Assembly (NCBI RefSeq): GCF_000337595.1
Contig: NZ_AOIL01000051.1
Span: 7,320-71,319 of the forward strand
Reading direction: 5' to 3'
Length of the DNA stretch: 64,000 bases
From: Natrialba taiwanensis DSM 12281
Lineage (GTDB): Archaea; Halobacteriota; Halobacteria; Halobacteriales; Natrialbaceae
Below, one piece after another: positions 18,247 to 27,112 of this stretch (its first letter is position 1; every line of letters begins with the position of its first letter). Below the pieces are notes generated by a model. That model saw nothing but the letters and a program-made list of their open reading frames with translations, made no database searches and had not been told where the DNA came from. A program made the position numbers and the translations under genes.

Positions 18247-19008
18247 ATGGCGACCGACCCGCAGTACGAACTCGTCACGAGCGCCACCGACCGGCTCGAG
18301 GGACCGCTGTTTCTCGCCCTCCCGAATATCGGGTTGACGGGCCTCACAGCCGCCGATTACCTCGTCCAGCAGCTCGAGTTCGACCAGATCGGCTACGCAC
18401 GGACGAGAAACCTGCCGACCGTCGTCCCGTTCCGAAACGGCGAGCTGCGGCGGCCGATCCGGCTCTACGCCAGCGACAACGCCGACTGCTGCGTGCTGCT
18501 CAGCGAAACCATCGTTCCGGTCTGGACCGCTGGGACGTTCGTCGATGCGGTCGTCGGCTGGCTCGCCGAGACGGAGATCGACGAACTCGCCGTCTTGCAT
18601 GGCCTCCCGTTTCAGCATGGCCCCGTCGAACACGAGGTGTTCACGGTCGCGACATCGGGCTTTCGACGGCGACGGCTAGCCGACACCGACGACACGCCGC
18701 TCGGCGGCGGCATCTTGGACGGCGTGCCCGGCGAGCTCGCGACGCGTCAGTTCGAGGGCGACGTTCCCCCGATCGGCGTCCTGGTGACGCCGAATCACCC
18801 GCCGGGACCGGATCTCGACGCGGCACTTCGCTATCTGACGGTTCTTGCCGAGTGGTACGACCTCGAAATCGACACCGAGCCGTTGCGCGAGCGCTCGGAA
18901 GCGCTCACCAGATACTACGCCGAACTCGCCGAGCGTATGGCGGCGATGGAGTCCCCGGGACACCCCGCTCGAGGGACGGACGCTTCCGACGATCGAATGT
19001 ACATGTAG
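18247..19008 (+). CDS. PAC2 family protein (proteasome assembly chaperone)
   Basis: 253 residues starting at ATG 18247. It contains the PAC2 features GPLFLALPNIGLTGLTAADYLVQQL at the N-terminus, a central SETIVPVWTAGTFVDAVVGWL segment, and GVLVTPNHPPGPDLDAALRYLTVL near the C-terminus. Archaeal PAC2 proteins are thought to assist 20S proteasome assembly or form trimeric chaperone-like shells. The C-terminal 50 residues form a helical region ending in MYM. It is divergent from the KH-domain gene, sharing a short 124-bp region between starts. Confidence 0.85.
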   Translation: MATDPQYELVTSATDRLEGPLFLALPNIGLTGLTAADYLVQQLEFDQIGYARTRNLPTVVPFRNGELRRPIRLYASDNADCCVLLSETIVPVWTAGTFVDAVVGWLAETEIDELAVLHGLPFQHGPVEHEVFTVATSGFRRRRLADTDDTPLGGGILDGVPGELATRQFEGDVPPIGVLVTPNHPPGPDLDAALRYLTVLAEWYDLEIDTEPLRERSEALTRYYAELAERMAAMESPGHPARGTDASDDRMYM

Positions 19009-19052
19009 TGCCGGCACTGTCCGGTCCTCCCGTCGAACGCTACCGACTGGCA

Positions 19053-19556
19053 CTACTCCGAGACGGATCGGAACCGTACGGACTCCGAACGCGTCTCGAG
19101 GACCGCGACCGTACGGTCCGCCGCGGCCGTCGTCGGAAACTGCGCCCCCGGGTTCAACAACGTTGTTCCCCCGTACTCGGCGCGTTCGCTGACGTGGTGA
19201 TGACCGTAACAGACGAACTCGTACTCGTCGGCGGCGGCGATCGCCCGCACCTCGTCCATCGACTCGCCGTGGAGGACGGCGATCGAAAGCCCGTCGAACT
19301 CGAGGTCCGCGAACCGGCCGTGGAGTTCGCTCTCGCCGCCGAGCGAGTCGAAAGCCGCCTGCAGATTGCGAGCGTCGCCGTCGTTGTTCCCGAGGACGCC
19401 GTGGAGTTCGAATTTCGAGAAGTACGGCACGATCAGCGGGGCGACGAAGTCGCTGCAGTGAACGACGATCTCGATGCCTTCGTCCTCGAAAATCTCGGCG
19501 ATGCGTTCGACCGCGTCGACGTTGTCGTGCGTGTCGGCGACGATGCCGATGTTCAT
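19053..19556 (-). CDS. YfcE/MJ0936-type metallophosphoesterase
   Basis: 167 residues from ATG 19556. Metal-binding motifs of the calcineurin-like superfamily are present in order: D8-T-H10, a second Asp in VVHCSDFV, GNND, H in VLHGES, and the CYGHHHV box. Small stand-alone enzymes of this kind (YfcE, MJ0936) hydrolyse phosphodiesters with two metal ions; the cellular substrate is unknown. It lies 44 bp after the TrpRS gene's 3' end on the same strand (TrpRS 20851-19601, then this), so the two may be co-transcribed. Confidence 0.88.
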   Translation of the reverse strand: MNIGIVADTHDNVDAVERIAEIFEDEGIEIVVHCSDFVAPLIVPYFSKFELHGVLGNNDGDARNLQAAFDSLGGESELHGRFADLEFDGLSIAVLHGESMDEVRAIAAADEYEFVCYGHHHVSERAEYGGTTLLNPGAQFPTTAAADRTVAVLETRSESVRFRSVSE

Positions 19557-19600
19557 ACGCAGTTCCCCGCGGGCGACCGACAAATAGTGTTGGGTCGAAC

Positions 19601-20851
19601 TTAGGTCCCGACGACCGGCGACACCCCGGCGCTGTCGATCGCCTGTCGCCGTTCCTCGTCGGTGAGCCGGTAGGGCTCGAGTTCAGTCGCGAGTTCATCG
19701 AGCGCGTTCCGCCGGCGCTGGTGGGCGGCGAGGAAGTCGATGATGCGCTCGATCGCGAGGTCTTTGAGATCGCCGCTCAGCAGGTCACCCGCGCGGTAGG
19801 CCGCGGCGATGCGCTCGAGTTCGTCGTCGTCCGGTTCGAAGAAGTATCGGAGATACTGGAAGGGCACGTCGACCGACGGGTCGCCGCCCTTCTCGCGGTG
19901 GTCTTCGAGCGTCGTGCGTCCGCCGGTGTAGGCGTGCGTGTGAATCGTCTCGGCGACGGTTTCCGGATCGTCGGTGAGTTCGATCGAGGGCGCGTCGCCG
20001 GACGAACTCATCTTCCCGGGACCGTCGAGGCTCGGGAGGAAGCGCCCGAGCAGCGCGCCCGGTTTTCGGACCGGGAGGGCCTCCTTCGCGGCCACGTCTC
20101 GGCAGACGCGGACGTGCGGGTCCTGGTCGACGGCGATGGGGACGAGCGTCGGCTGGCGGCCCGCGACGAGTTGCGGGAGCAGGAGGTGCGCCGCCTGCAC
20201 GGCGGGGTAGAACTGCAGGCCGACGGTGTCCTGCTCGCCGTAGACGGCCTCGACGGTCGCCGGGGTGAGGTGCTTCGCGAGGCGGACCGCGAGCGGGTAG
20301 AGCACGTCCGCATCGGCGGTGTCGATCACGATCCGCGTCTTTGCGGGGTCGAAGCCGACCGCGAGGATATCCCGCAGGTTTTTGCGGGTGTGCTCGCCGA
20401 TCGACGCAAAGGACTGCTCTTTCGCGAGGAACTTTTCGTCGTCCGACAGCGGGATGTAGACCGTCGCGCCCGTCTCCTGCTGGAAGCGCTTTGCGAGATA
20501 GAGCGGCAGGACGTGGCCGAGGTGCATCGGCCCCGACGGCCCCCTGCCGGTGACGACCGCGTGCGGGTCGCCCGCCCCGGCAGCCGCGAGGTAGTCGTCC
20601 ACGTCCCGCCCGGCGTAGAACGTCCGCCGGCGGAGCAGCGGGTGGTCGGGAAAGCGTTCGATCTGTTCGCCCGTCAGCGGCTCGGCACCGAAGCGTTCGA
20701 GCAGTTTGTCGTAGTCGATCTCCCCGGAGACGGCGTAGGGCGTGACGGTGAACTCGTCATCGGCGCGGCTGTCGGCGTCATCCGGTTCGGTACTGTCGCG
20801 ATCGGGCTGGGAATCGGTCGTCGTTGTCTCGGTGTCGTTGGAGTCGGACAT
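19601..20851 (-). CDS. trpS: Tryptophan--tRNA ligase
   Basis: 416 residues. This class I aminoacyl-tRNA synthetase charges tRNA-Trp. Signatures are GRGPSGPMHLGH with the HIGH-like HLGH at residues 110-113 and GPGKMSSS as the KMSKS loop. The 40-residue N-terminal extension is Asp/Thr/Ser-rich and disordered-looking. It belongs to the archaeal/eukaryal TrpRS type. Haloarchaea often carry two TrpRS genes, so it may not be the only one in the genome. The phosphoesterase gene follows at 44 bp. Confidence 0.93.
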   Translation of the reverse strand: MSDSNDTETTTTDSQPDRDSTEPDDADSRADDEFTVTPYAVSGEIDYDKLLERFGAEPLTGEQIERFPDHPLLRRRTFYAGRDVDDYLAAAGAGDPHAVVTGRGPSGPMHLGHVLPLYLAKRFQQETGATVYIPLSDDEKFLAKEQSFASIGEHTRKNLRDILAVGFDPAKTRIVIDTADADVLYPLAVRLAKHLTPATVEAVYGEQDTVGLQFYPAVQAAHLLLPQLVAGRQPTLVPIAVDQDPHVRVCRDVAAKEALPVRKPGALLGRFLPSLDGPGKMSSSGDAPSIELTDDPETVAETIHTHAYTGGRTTLEDHREKGGDPSVDVPFQYLRYFFEPDDDELERIAAAYRAGDLLSGDLKDLAIERIIDFLAAHQRRRNALDELATELEPYRLTDEERRQAIDSAGVSPVVGT

Positions 20852-21330
20852 CGTTTCGTGTTCGTAGGTAATGAAACTACAGCGGTGGCTGGAAGTCGAA
20901 ACGGCGGAGAACGAACGGAGGGAGCACCCCTCGCCGCAACCGACCGGTTAGGCCGCGTCGGCGACCGCGAGGACACTGTCCGCTCTCGAACGGGGCTGCC
21001 AGCGCCATTGCCACTCGAGAGCGGCCGTCATTACGTGATACTTCGGGGCAGGACAGATTAGTGTTTCGGGCAGTGAAGACGGACGAGCGAGCACCGGGTG
21101 GCACCAGTCGCCACGTGGCCTGTTGGAGGTTCGATGGCCTTGTCTTCCCGATCTCCTCGTGGAGTGACAATAGTTAACATGGTCATGAAACAATAGCGCC
21201 AGCTATGCGACACGTCCTGACGGGGACCCGTTGTGTCTGGTGCACCGCACGGAGGAGTCGATGGCGACAGCAATAGCGACCGAGAAAGAAGCGGTACAAC
21301 GCGGCTGCAAAGCTACCCAGAGGAGGCAGG
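20852..21330. other. Gene-free stretch upstream of trpS
   Basis: About 480 bp between trpS (minus) and the next plus-strand gene. I looked for tRNA cloverleaf and TΨC signatures and found none. No frame has a convincing start or haloarchaeal character, and no repeat element of this window recurs here. Promoters for both flanking genes must lie within it. Confidence 0.4.
21321..21326 (+). promoter_or_regulatory. Strong Shine-Dalgarno AGGAGG
   Basis: A perfect AGGAGG sits 4 nt before the ATG at 21331. Strong SD sites are uncommon on first genes in this window, where TATA spacing usually implies leaderless mRNA. It fixes the start of the downstream gene and implies a leadered transcript. Confidence 0.6.
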
Positions 21331-21720
21331 ATGACTGACTCCATCGTCTACATTGACCGGTCATCGGTACGCGAGGGGAAGTTGGACGAACTCAAGGCAG
21401 CGATGGCGGAGTTGGTGGACTTCGTCGAGACCAACGAACCCGAGATACTATCCTACAACGTCTACTTCAGCGCCGACGGCGAGCGGATGACCGTGATGCA
21501 TACGCACGCTGATTCGACGACGCTAGAACAGCACATGGCAGTTTCGGGTTCGGAGTTCCCGCCGATTGGAGCGTTCATCACGCTCGAGGCCATCGATGTG
21601 TACGGTCAGTTGAGCGAAAATCTCGTTCAACAGTTGCAAGCAAAGGCTTCGACACTGGGAACCGGGAGGGTCGTCGTACACGACCGCTTCCAGGGCTTCA
21701 ACCGCGTTATAGACGACTGA
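21331..21720 (+). CDS. Monooxygenase-fold (ABM-like) small protein
   Basis: 129 residues. The beginning IVYIDRSSVREGKLDELKAAMAELVDFV and the VYFSADGERMTVMHTHADSTTLEQHM segment resemble the dimeric alpha-beta barrel of the antibiotic biosynthesis monooxygenase superfamily, where the His-rich strand often lies near the active site. Members include quinol and haem-degrading monooxygenases and many uncharacterised proteins. The reaction is unknown here. The start is set by an AGGAGG 4 nt upstream. It is convergent with the RIO1 gene, 42 bp between ends. Confidence 0.6.
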   Translation: MTDSIVYIDRSSVREGKLDELKAAMAELVDFVETNEPEILSYNVYFSADGERMTVMHTHADSTTLEQHMAVSGSEFPPIGAFITLEAIDVYGQLSENLVQQLQAKASTLGTGRVVVHDRFQGFNRVIDD

Positions 21721-21762
21721 ACAAGAGGGATCTAACGGAAGAGATCTTTCACCGAGTCACTG

Positions 21763-22638
21763 TCAGTTGCGAGACGGATCCGGCTCGGGATCGGTCACGA
21801 ACTCGAGGAGGTCGTCGGCGTCCGCGTCCAAGCCCTGCCGGGAAAAGAAACTCGACACGTTCTCGCAGTCGCGCTCCAAGAAATCGCGGCTGTTGGGATG
21901 GTGGACGGTGACGGCCTGGCCGAGGTCGATCACCACGAGTTCACCCTCGTGGAAGACGACGTTGTACTCGCTCAGGTCGCCGTGAACGATGCCGGCCGCG
22001 TAGAGGCGGCGCATGTACTCGCGCATGACCTCGTAGGCGGTCCGGGGATTCTCGATGTGAACCTCGCCGAGGCGCTTGGCGCGGCCCTCGTCGTTGCCGA
22101 TGTACTCCATGACGAGCACGTTTCGTTCGGTGGCGATCGGTTCGGGAACGCGGACGCCGGCTTTCTTGGCCCGCCGGAGGTTCGCGAACTCCTTTTTGGT
22201 CCAGGCGAGGACGACGTCTTTCTTCTTGCCGCCCAGGCCCTCGAAGCGCGGGTCGCCCTCGAGATAGTCGCGCATCTGGCGAAAATTCGAGGCGTTGATC
22301 CGGTAGACCTTGACCGCGACTTCGCGGTCGTCGCCGAGCGCATGATAGACGTTCGCCTCCTTGCCCGTCGAGAGCGGCCCGCCGAACGCCTCGACGTAGC
22401 CGTCCTGGACGAGTTTGTACAGCGCGGCGAACGTCGCGTCGTCGAATACCGACTGCTCGACCTTGAACTGGTCAGCGTCCTTGATGCGTTCCTCGAACTG
22501 CTCGAACTTGCGGTCGCGCTTGCGGGCGATCCGGTCGGCTTCGGTGTCCGACACGTCGATCTCCTCCCACTCGTCGCCCGGCGTCTCGGCCTCGTCGAGG
22601 TCGACTAACCCGAATTCCGCGTCCGTTCCCTGTCCCAT
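21763..22638 (-). CDS. rio1: RIO1-type serine/threonine protein kinase
   Basis: 291 residues. RIO1 is an atypical kinase/ATPase needed for the last steps of small ribosomal subunit maturation. The flexible nucleotide loop is STGKEANVY (residues 90-98), the ATP-anchoring Lys is K110 in VAVKVYR, the catalytic loop is HGDLSEYN (219-226, Asp221) and the metal-binding loop is IDLGQ (Asp238). The RIO1-specific stretch RQMRDYLEGDPRFEG after the Lys identifies the subtype rather than RIO2. The C-terminal tail is short and acidic. In many archaea this gene adjoins eIF1A and a KH-domain gene; here the KH gene is 4 kb away and eIF1A is absent from the window. Confidence 0.93.
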   Translation of the reverse strand: MGQGTDAEFGLVDLDEAETPGDEWEEIDVSDTEADRIARKRDRKFEQFEERIKDADQFKVEQSVFDDATFAALYKLVQDGYVEAFGGPLSTGKEANVYHALGDDREVAVKVYRINASNFRQMRDYLEGDPRFEGLGGKKKDVVLAWTKKEFANLRRAKKAGVRVPEPIATERNVLVMEYIGNDEGRAKRLGEVHIENPRTAYEVMREYMRRLYAAGIVHGDLSEYNVVFHEGELVVIDLGQAVTVHHPNSRDFLERDCENVSSFFSRQGLDADADDLLEFVTDPEPDPSRN

Positions 22639-22767
22639 CTACTCCGTCGTAAGGGGCGCAGGCGGGTAAAGGACCGGGTCTCCCTCGCCGGTGACCCGGC
22701 GGCTTCCACCCGCCTCGAATCAGTATGTCGGGCCTGGCTTTTTTCGCTTCGCGTTGTAGAGTTACAG

Positions 22768-22863
22768 ATGAACGGAACGCAGAACGAGACCATGAACACG
22801 AACAGGCCCCCGACCACGATCGAGCGCGCCAACGCCCAGCCGAGGGTGACAGCCAACCGATGA
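22768..22863 (+). CDS. 31-codon ORF overlapping the ferredoxin start
   Basis: ATG 22768 opens a frame MNGTQNETMNTNRPPTTIE... whose TGA stop overlaps the ferredoxin ATG in the string ATGA. GC at third positions is high, but the antisense frame shares those positions, so that is not decisive. The antisense strand reads a hydrophobic segment (VVGGLFVFMVSFCVPFI) without a good ATG start. The ORF may be a translated leader that couples translation to the ferredoxin, or may be chance. Confidence 0.3.
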   Translation: MNGTQNETMNTNRPPTTIERANAQPRVTANR

Positions 22864-23288
22864 CCAGCTACGACGTGACGCTCGAGCGGACCGACGGCCC
22901 GAACCAAACGATCGCGGTCGACAAGCGCGAGACGATACTCGAGGCGGCCCGACAGGCCGGCGTCCGGCTCCCGTCCGACTGTCGGAAAGGAACTTGCACG
23001 ACGTGCGTGGGACGAGTGCTCGCCGTCGACGGCGAACCTGAACCTGAACCTGAACCCGAGGCCGAGGCCGAAACCGAACCTGAACTCGAGACCCCGTCCG
23101 GCGATCGGAGCGACCACCACCCCGACGCCGCGACCGCCGTCGACTACCGACGGCCGCCGCGGGCGCTCGACGAGCGCGAACGCACCGACGGCTATGCGCT
23201 GCTGTGTATCGCGCTGCCCAGAGCCGACTGTCGAATCGAGGTGGGGCCGAGGGTGCGCGCGGAAGTCGGCGACAGTCCGTGGAAGTAG
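22860..23288 (+). CDS. [2Fe-2S] ferredoxin with acidic repeat insert
   Basis: 142 residues. This plant-type ferredoxin fold carries cluster ligands in CRKGTCTTC and the fourth Cys in YALLCIA near the C-terminus, ending in a DCRIEVG segment typical of the haloarchaeal group. It should be a cytosolic one-electron carrier. Between the third and fourth Cys there is an insert of about 35 residues made of Glu-Pro and Glu-Ala/Thr repeats (EPEPEPEPEAEAETEPE), absent from the usual ~105-residue members. The RRPPRAL... segment after the insert rejoins the family sequence. Start ATG 22860 overlaps the stop of a 31-codon ORF. Confidence 0.85.
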   Translation: MTSYDVTLERTDGPNQTIAVDKRETILEAARQAGVRLPSDCRKGTCTTCVGRVLAVDGEPEPEPEPEAEAETEPELETPSGDRSDHHPDAATAVDYRRPPRALDERERTDGYALLCIALPRADCRIEVGPRVRAEVGDSPWK

Positions 23289-23397
23289 TCGCTCCCGTCG
23301 TCGCGCTCTCAGACTGTGAGCCGTTATCGTCGCGCCACCGACGGACAAGCGACTGCGGTAACGTTAACGGGTGCGCATAGCAACGCTCTACCAACGA

Positions 23398-25488
23398 ATG
23401 TCTCTCGCCGACGAGAACGCGGACGAAGATAATCCGTATCTCCGTGACCCGCCGACCGAGTTCAGTCCAGTCGATGCGCTTTCAGCAGCGGCGGCCCGTG
23501 AACAGGTCGCACAGTTACGCGAGGCCATCCGCGAGCACGACCGCCGGTACTACGTCGAGAACGACCCGATCATCGCCGATCGGACCTACGACACGCTCTT
23601 CTCCCGCCTTCAGGAACTCGAGGAGACCTTCGATCTCACCCATCCGGATAGCCCCACCAGGAGCGTCGGTGGCGAGCCAATCGATGCGTTCGAAACGGTC
23701 GAGCACGTCGCGCCGATGCTGTCGATCGACAACAGCGGAGACGCGGCGGACGTCCGCGAGTTCGACGAGCGCGTCCGGCGGGAGGTCGGTGCCGTGGACT
23801 ACGTCTGCGAGCCCAAGTTCGACGGCGTCTCGATGGAGTTCGTCTACGAGGACGGCAGCCTGACGCGGGCGGTCACCCGCGGCGACGGCCGCGAGGGCGA
23901 CGACGTGACGCGAAACGCCCGCACGATCGGCTCCGTCCCGCAGAAACTCCACGGCGACTATCCCGACTTTCTCGCGGTTCGGGGCGAGGTCTACATGCCC
24001 AAAGACGCCTTCCAGAAACACAACCGCGAGCGGATCGAACGCGGCGAGGAGCCCTTCGCCAACCCGCGCAACGCGACCGCCGGGACGATCCGCCAGCTCG
24101 ATCCCTCGGTCGTCGCCGACCGCCCGCTCCAGGTCTTCTACTTCGACGTGCTCGAAGCGAGCGACCTGGCCGACAGCCACCGGGACGAACTCGAACGCTT
24201 TCCCGCCTACGGCCTGCGGACGAACGAGCGCGTCAAGGTCGTCGACGACATCGAGGGGGCGATCGACTACCGCGACCGCATGCACGAGGTCCGCGACGAC
24301 CTGAACTACGAGATCGACGGCGTCGTCATCAAAGTCGACGGCCGCGAGGCCCGCGAGGAACTCGGCCGCACCGCGCGCCACGACCGCTACGCCTTCGCCT
24401 ACAAGTTCCCCGCCCGCGCCGAGGTGACGCCGATCACCGACGTAGCCATCCAGATCGGCCGCACGGGCCGCGTGACGCCTGTCGCCCTGCTCGAACCGGT
24501 CGACGTCGGCGGCGTCACGGTCTCGCGGGCGAGCCTGCACAACCCCGAGGAGATCGAGGCCAAAAACGTCAACGTCGGCGACACCGTCCGCGTCCAGCGC
24601 GCCGGCGACGTGATCCCCTACGTCGAGGAAGTGGTCGAGAAAGGCAGCGACGGCCATTACGACCTCCCCGACCACTGTCCCGTCTGCGGCAGCGCAATCG
24701 AACGCGACGGCCCGATCGCCTTCTGTACCGGCGGCCTGGCCTGCGACGCACAACTTCGGCGATCGATCGAGTACTACGCGAGCGACGGCGGCCTCGACCT
24801 CGAAGGGCTCGGCGAGAAGAGCGTTCGGCAACTCGTCGACGCCGAGTTGGTGGAATCCGTCGCCGACCTCTACGAACTCGAGCGCGAGGACCTGACCGAA
24901 CTCGAGGGCTGGGGTGAGACGAGCGCCGAGAACCTGCTGTCCGAAATCGAGGACAGCCGCGAGCCGCCGCTTCCCGACTTCCTCTCGGCTCTCGGCATCC
25001 CCCACGTCGGCCCGGCGACCGCGCGCGAACTCGCCCGCGAGTTCAGGACGTTCGACGCCGTCCGCGAGGCCGCCGAGGACGACCCCGAAGAACTCGAAAC
25101 CGTCGACGACGTGGGTGAGACGGTCGCCGAGACGATCCACGAGTTCTTCGCGAGCGACGCCAACGCCGAGGCCGTGGACGCGATTCTGGCGCACGTCTCG
25201 CCGCAGGAGGCGACGACGGAGACCGGCGGCGACGAACTCGACGGGCTGACGTTCGTCTTCACGGGCTCGCTCGCGGAGATGACCCGCAGCGAGGCGCAGG
25301 AACTCGTCGAAGCCCACGGCGCGAACGCCACGGGCAGCGTCTCGGGGAACACGGATTTCCTCGTCGCCGGCGAGAGCCCGGGCGCGACGAAACTGGACGC
25401 CGCCGACGCGAACGACGTGACGGTCCTCGACGACAGCGAGGGCGAGTTCAGGACTGCACTCGCGGCCCGAGGCATCGAGTTGGACTGA
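23398..25488 (+). CDS. ligA: NAD-dependent DNA ligase
   Basis: 696 residues. It seals nicks in duplex DNA using NAD+. Order of domains: Ia (YYVENDPIIADRTYDTL), the adenylation domain with the active-site Lys140 in CEPKFDGVSM, an OB fold, a four-Cys zinc finger (CPVCGS ... CTGGLAC), helix-hairpin-helix repeats, and a C-terminal BRCT domain. I choose ATG 23398 over one nine codons upstream because MSLADEN begins the halophilic-looking sequence. LigA is a bacterial enzyme that haloarchaea acquired by transfer and keep beside the ATP-dependent ligase. The stop codon TGA shares its last base with an 81-bp palindromic repeat. Confidence 0.96.
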   Translation: MSLADENADEDNPYLRDPPTEFSPVDALSAAAAREQVAQLREAIREHDRRYYVENDPIIADRTYDTLFSRLQELEETFDLTHPDSPTRSVGGEPIDAFETVEHVAPMLSIDNSGDAADVREFDERVRREVGAVDYVCEPKFDGVSMEFVYEDGSLTRAVTRGDGREGDDVTRNARTIGSVPQKLHGDYPDFLAVRGEVYMPKDAFQKHNRERIERGEEPFANPRNATAGTIRQLDPSVVADRPLQVFYFDVLEASDLADSHRDELERFPAYGLRTNERVKVVDDIEGAIDYRDRMHEVRDDLNYEIDGVVIKVDGREAREELGRTARHDRYAFAYKFPARAEVTPITDVAIQIGRTGRVTPVALLEPVDVGGVTVSRASLHNPEEIEAKNVNVGDTVRVQRAGDVIPYVEEVVEKGSDGHYDLPDHCPVCGSAIERDGPIAFCTGGLACDAQLRRSIEYYASDGGLDLEGLGEKSVRQLVDAELVESVADLYELEREDLTELEGWGETSAENLLSEIEDSREPPLPDFLSALGIPHVGPATARELAREFRTFDAVREAAEDDPEELETVDDVGETVAETIHEFFASDANAEAVDAILAHVSPQEATTETGGDELDGLTFVFTGSLAEMTRSEAQELVEAHGANATGSVSGNTDFLVAGESPGATKLDAADANDVTVLDDSEGEFRTALAARGIELD

Positions 25489-25568
25489 TACGGTCTGCTG
25501 TAACGATTTACCGGCGCGACCGCGCCCGTCCTGCGGTTGCGCCGGAAATGACTTACAGCAGTCCGTAT
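25488..25568. repeat. 81-bp palindromic element, copy 1
   Basis: Imperfect inverted repeat: left end ATACGGTCTGCTGTAACG, right end (reverse complement) ATACGGACTGCTGTAAGTC, with GC-rich inner arms around CCGGCGC. Identical to 34704-34784. The first base is the last base of the ligA stop codon. Transcribed, it would fold into a long stem and could act as a 3'-end or terminator structure. It also fits a MITE. Confidence 0.85.
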
Positions 25569-25669
25569 GAGAGGAGCGATCGGGTCGGGAAACTCCCTTC
25601 AACGGCTAGTAGTCACCGACAGTGGCAGGAAGGGTGCGTAACTTAGTACCAGAACGGTGTACCGCGGCT

Positions 25670-26071
25670 ATGGCGTCGATTCCAGACGACCTCCACGATC
25701 TGTTCGAGAAGAAAACGTTCGCCCACGTGGCGACGGTGTTACCGGACGACGAACTGCACGTCACGCCCGTGTGGGTCGACTACGACGCGGACGCGGATCG
25801 CCTGCTTATCAACACCGAACGAAATCGACGAAAGGCGAAAAACGCCAGCAATGACTCGCGGATCGGCGTGAGCATGACCGATCCTGACAACCCCTATCGG
25901 ATGCTCTCCGTGACGGGGACTGTCGACGAGATCACGACCGACGGCGCGCGCGAGCACATCGATGAACTCGCACAGCGGTATACGGGCAACGAAGAGTACC
26001 AGAATCCGATCCAGAGCGAGCGAGTCATCATCTCGATCGAGCCCGAGGTGGTGCGCCACGCCGCACAGTAG
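25670..26071 (+). CDS. PPOX-class (F420/flavin) oxidoreductase-like protein
   Basis: 133 residues from ATG 25670. The split-barrel fold of the pyridoxamine-phosphate-oxidase superfamily is recognisable from AHVATVLPDDELHVTPVWVDYD, then RLLINTERNRRKAKNASND, GVSMTDPDNPYRMLSVTGTVDEI and a C-terminal ISIEPEVVRHA. Archaeal members in this size range are often F420-dependent reductases, and others bind FMN. The NTxxxxRKxxN pattern typical of F420 binders (NTERNRRKAKN) supports the former. Substrate unknown. It is separate from the upstream ligA by the palindromic repeat. Confidence 0.8.
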   Translation: MASIPDDLHDLFEKKTFAHVATVLPDDELHVTPVWVDYDADADRLLINTERNRRKAKNASNDSRIGVSMTDPDNPYRMLSVTGTVDEITTDGAREHIDELAQRYTGNEEYQNPIQSERVIISIEPEVVRHAAQ

Positions 26072-26173
26072 TGTGAACTCGAACGTGGCGGCGAGCGAGA
26101 ACAGGGACAGAAACAGGAACGGGACCGGAAACAGAAACGCAACCGCGAACGCAAACTACGATACGAACCGCGC

Positions 26174-27112
26174 TCAGAGGTCGACGCGGTCGAACCGGAA
26201 GAGCGCGATCGCGATCGGGATGACGATCCAGGCGAGCAGGATGATAAGCGAGAACCAGTCCTGGAGATAGAACGGGACGCTACCGAACATCCCCTCGAGT
26301 ACCATCTCGGTCTGATCAGTGAACCCGCCCATCGAGGTGACGAGTGAGAGAACGTTCTGGTAGGCGCTGTTGAGCGAGAGGCTGTTGAATAGCAAGGCGA
26401 TCTGGGCGGTCGTTTCGTTCTGGGGAATATAATCGAGATTCATCAGCATCCAGAAGGCGGTAAGAAGGCCGTTCCAGACGGCATAAAACAGCATGAAGAT
26501 GCCGAACATCGCAGCGCCGGCGATCGTCGTCGACCGCGTCACAGACGAGAGCGAAACCGCGAGGCTCGTGTAGGCGACCCCGTAGAGGATCGACACCGCG
26601 AGTAGTCCCGCATAGTCAGCGATGTCGAAACTCCCGAGTAACGCGGCGACGACGACGGCGGCGAGGACGAAGCCGGTGATCAGCGAGATCGACAGCACGG
26701 CCGATCGACCGATGAGTTTGCCGAGCAACACGTCCTTTCGCGAGTGCGGGAGCGAGAGCAGGATCTTGAGACTCCCTGACTGGCGCTCCCCTGCGATCGA
26801 CTTCCAACCCAATACCAGCGCGATCAATGGGATAATGAGACTCGTCATACTCTGAACCATCCCAACGAGGGCCTCCGTCGTCTGCCCCTGCGCAGCGATG
26901 TCGCTCCCGAAGTACGAGAGGAGCCCCGTCGTCCCGACCAGCAGCATGAAAAAGAGGAAACTCAGGGTCCAGAACACCCACGAGCGAATCGAATCCCGAA
27001 AGTCCTTGCGCGCGACTGCGCGAACGCTGTCCGGGTTGACCGAACTCGCACTGGACGTCGTTCCCGTTCTCGACGTGCCGGTATCGGTATCGATGTCGGC
27101 CTCGGTGCTCAT
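26174..27112 (-). CDS. ABC-2 type transporter permease
   Basis: 312 residues. A Thr/Ser-rich N-terminal tail (1-30) and RKDFRDSIRSW amphipathic segment are followed by about six membrane helices. The cytoplasmic stretch GERQSGSLKILLSLPHSRKDVLLGKLIGR is the coupling region typical of NatB/ABC-2 exporters. It overlaps the ATP-binding gene by 4 bp (ATGA), so the two are translated together as an exporter. The export substrate (lipid, drug or sodium) is not evident. Confidence 0.9.
   Translation of the reverse strand: MSTEADIDTDTGTSRTGTTSSASSVNPDSVRAVARKDFRDSIRSWVFWTLSFLFFMLLVGTTGLLSYFGSDIAAQGQTTEALVGMVQSMTSLIIPLIALVLGWKSIAGERQSGSLKILLSLPHSRKDVLLGKLIGRSAVLSISLITGFVLAAVVVAALLGSFDIADYAGLLAVSILYGVAYTSLAVSLSSVTRSTTIAGAAMFGIFMLFYAVWNGLLTAFWMLMNLDYIPQNETTAQIALLFNSLSLNSAYQNVLSLVTSMGGFTDQTEMVLEGMFGSVPFYLQDWFSLIILLAWIVIPIAIALFRFDRVDL

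Noticed and set aside
23515-25602. Long antisense frame (695 codons) over ligA
   Set aside because: High-GC third positions of the real gene leave antisense frames open; composition is not protein-like and no domain is seen.
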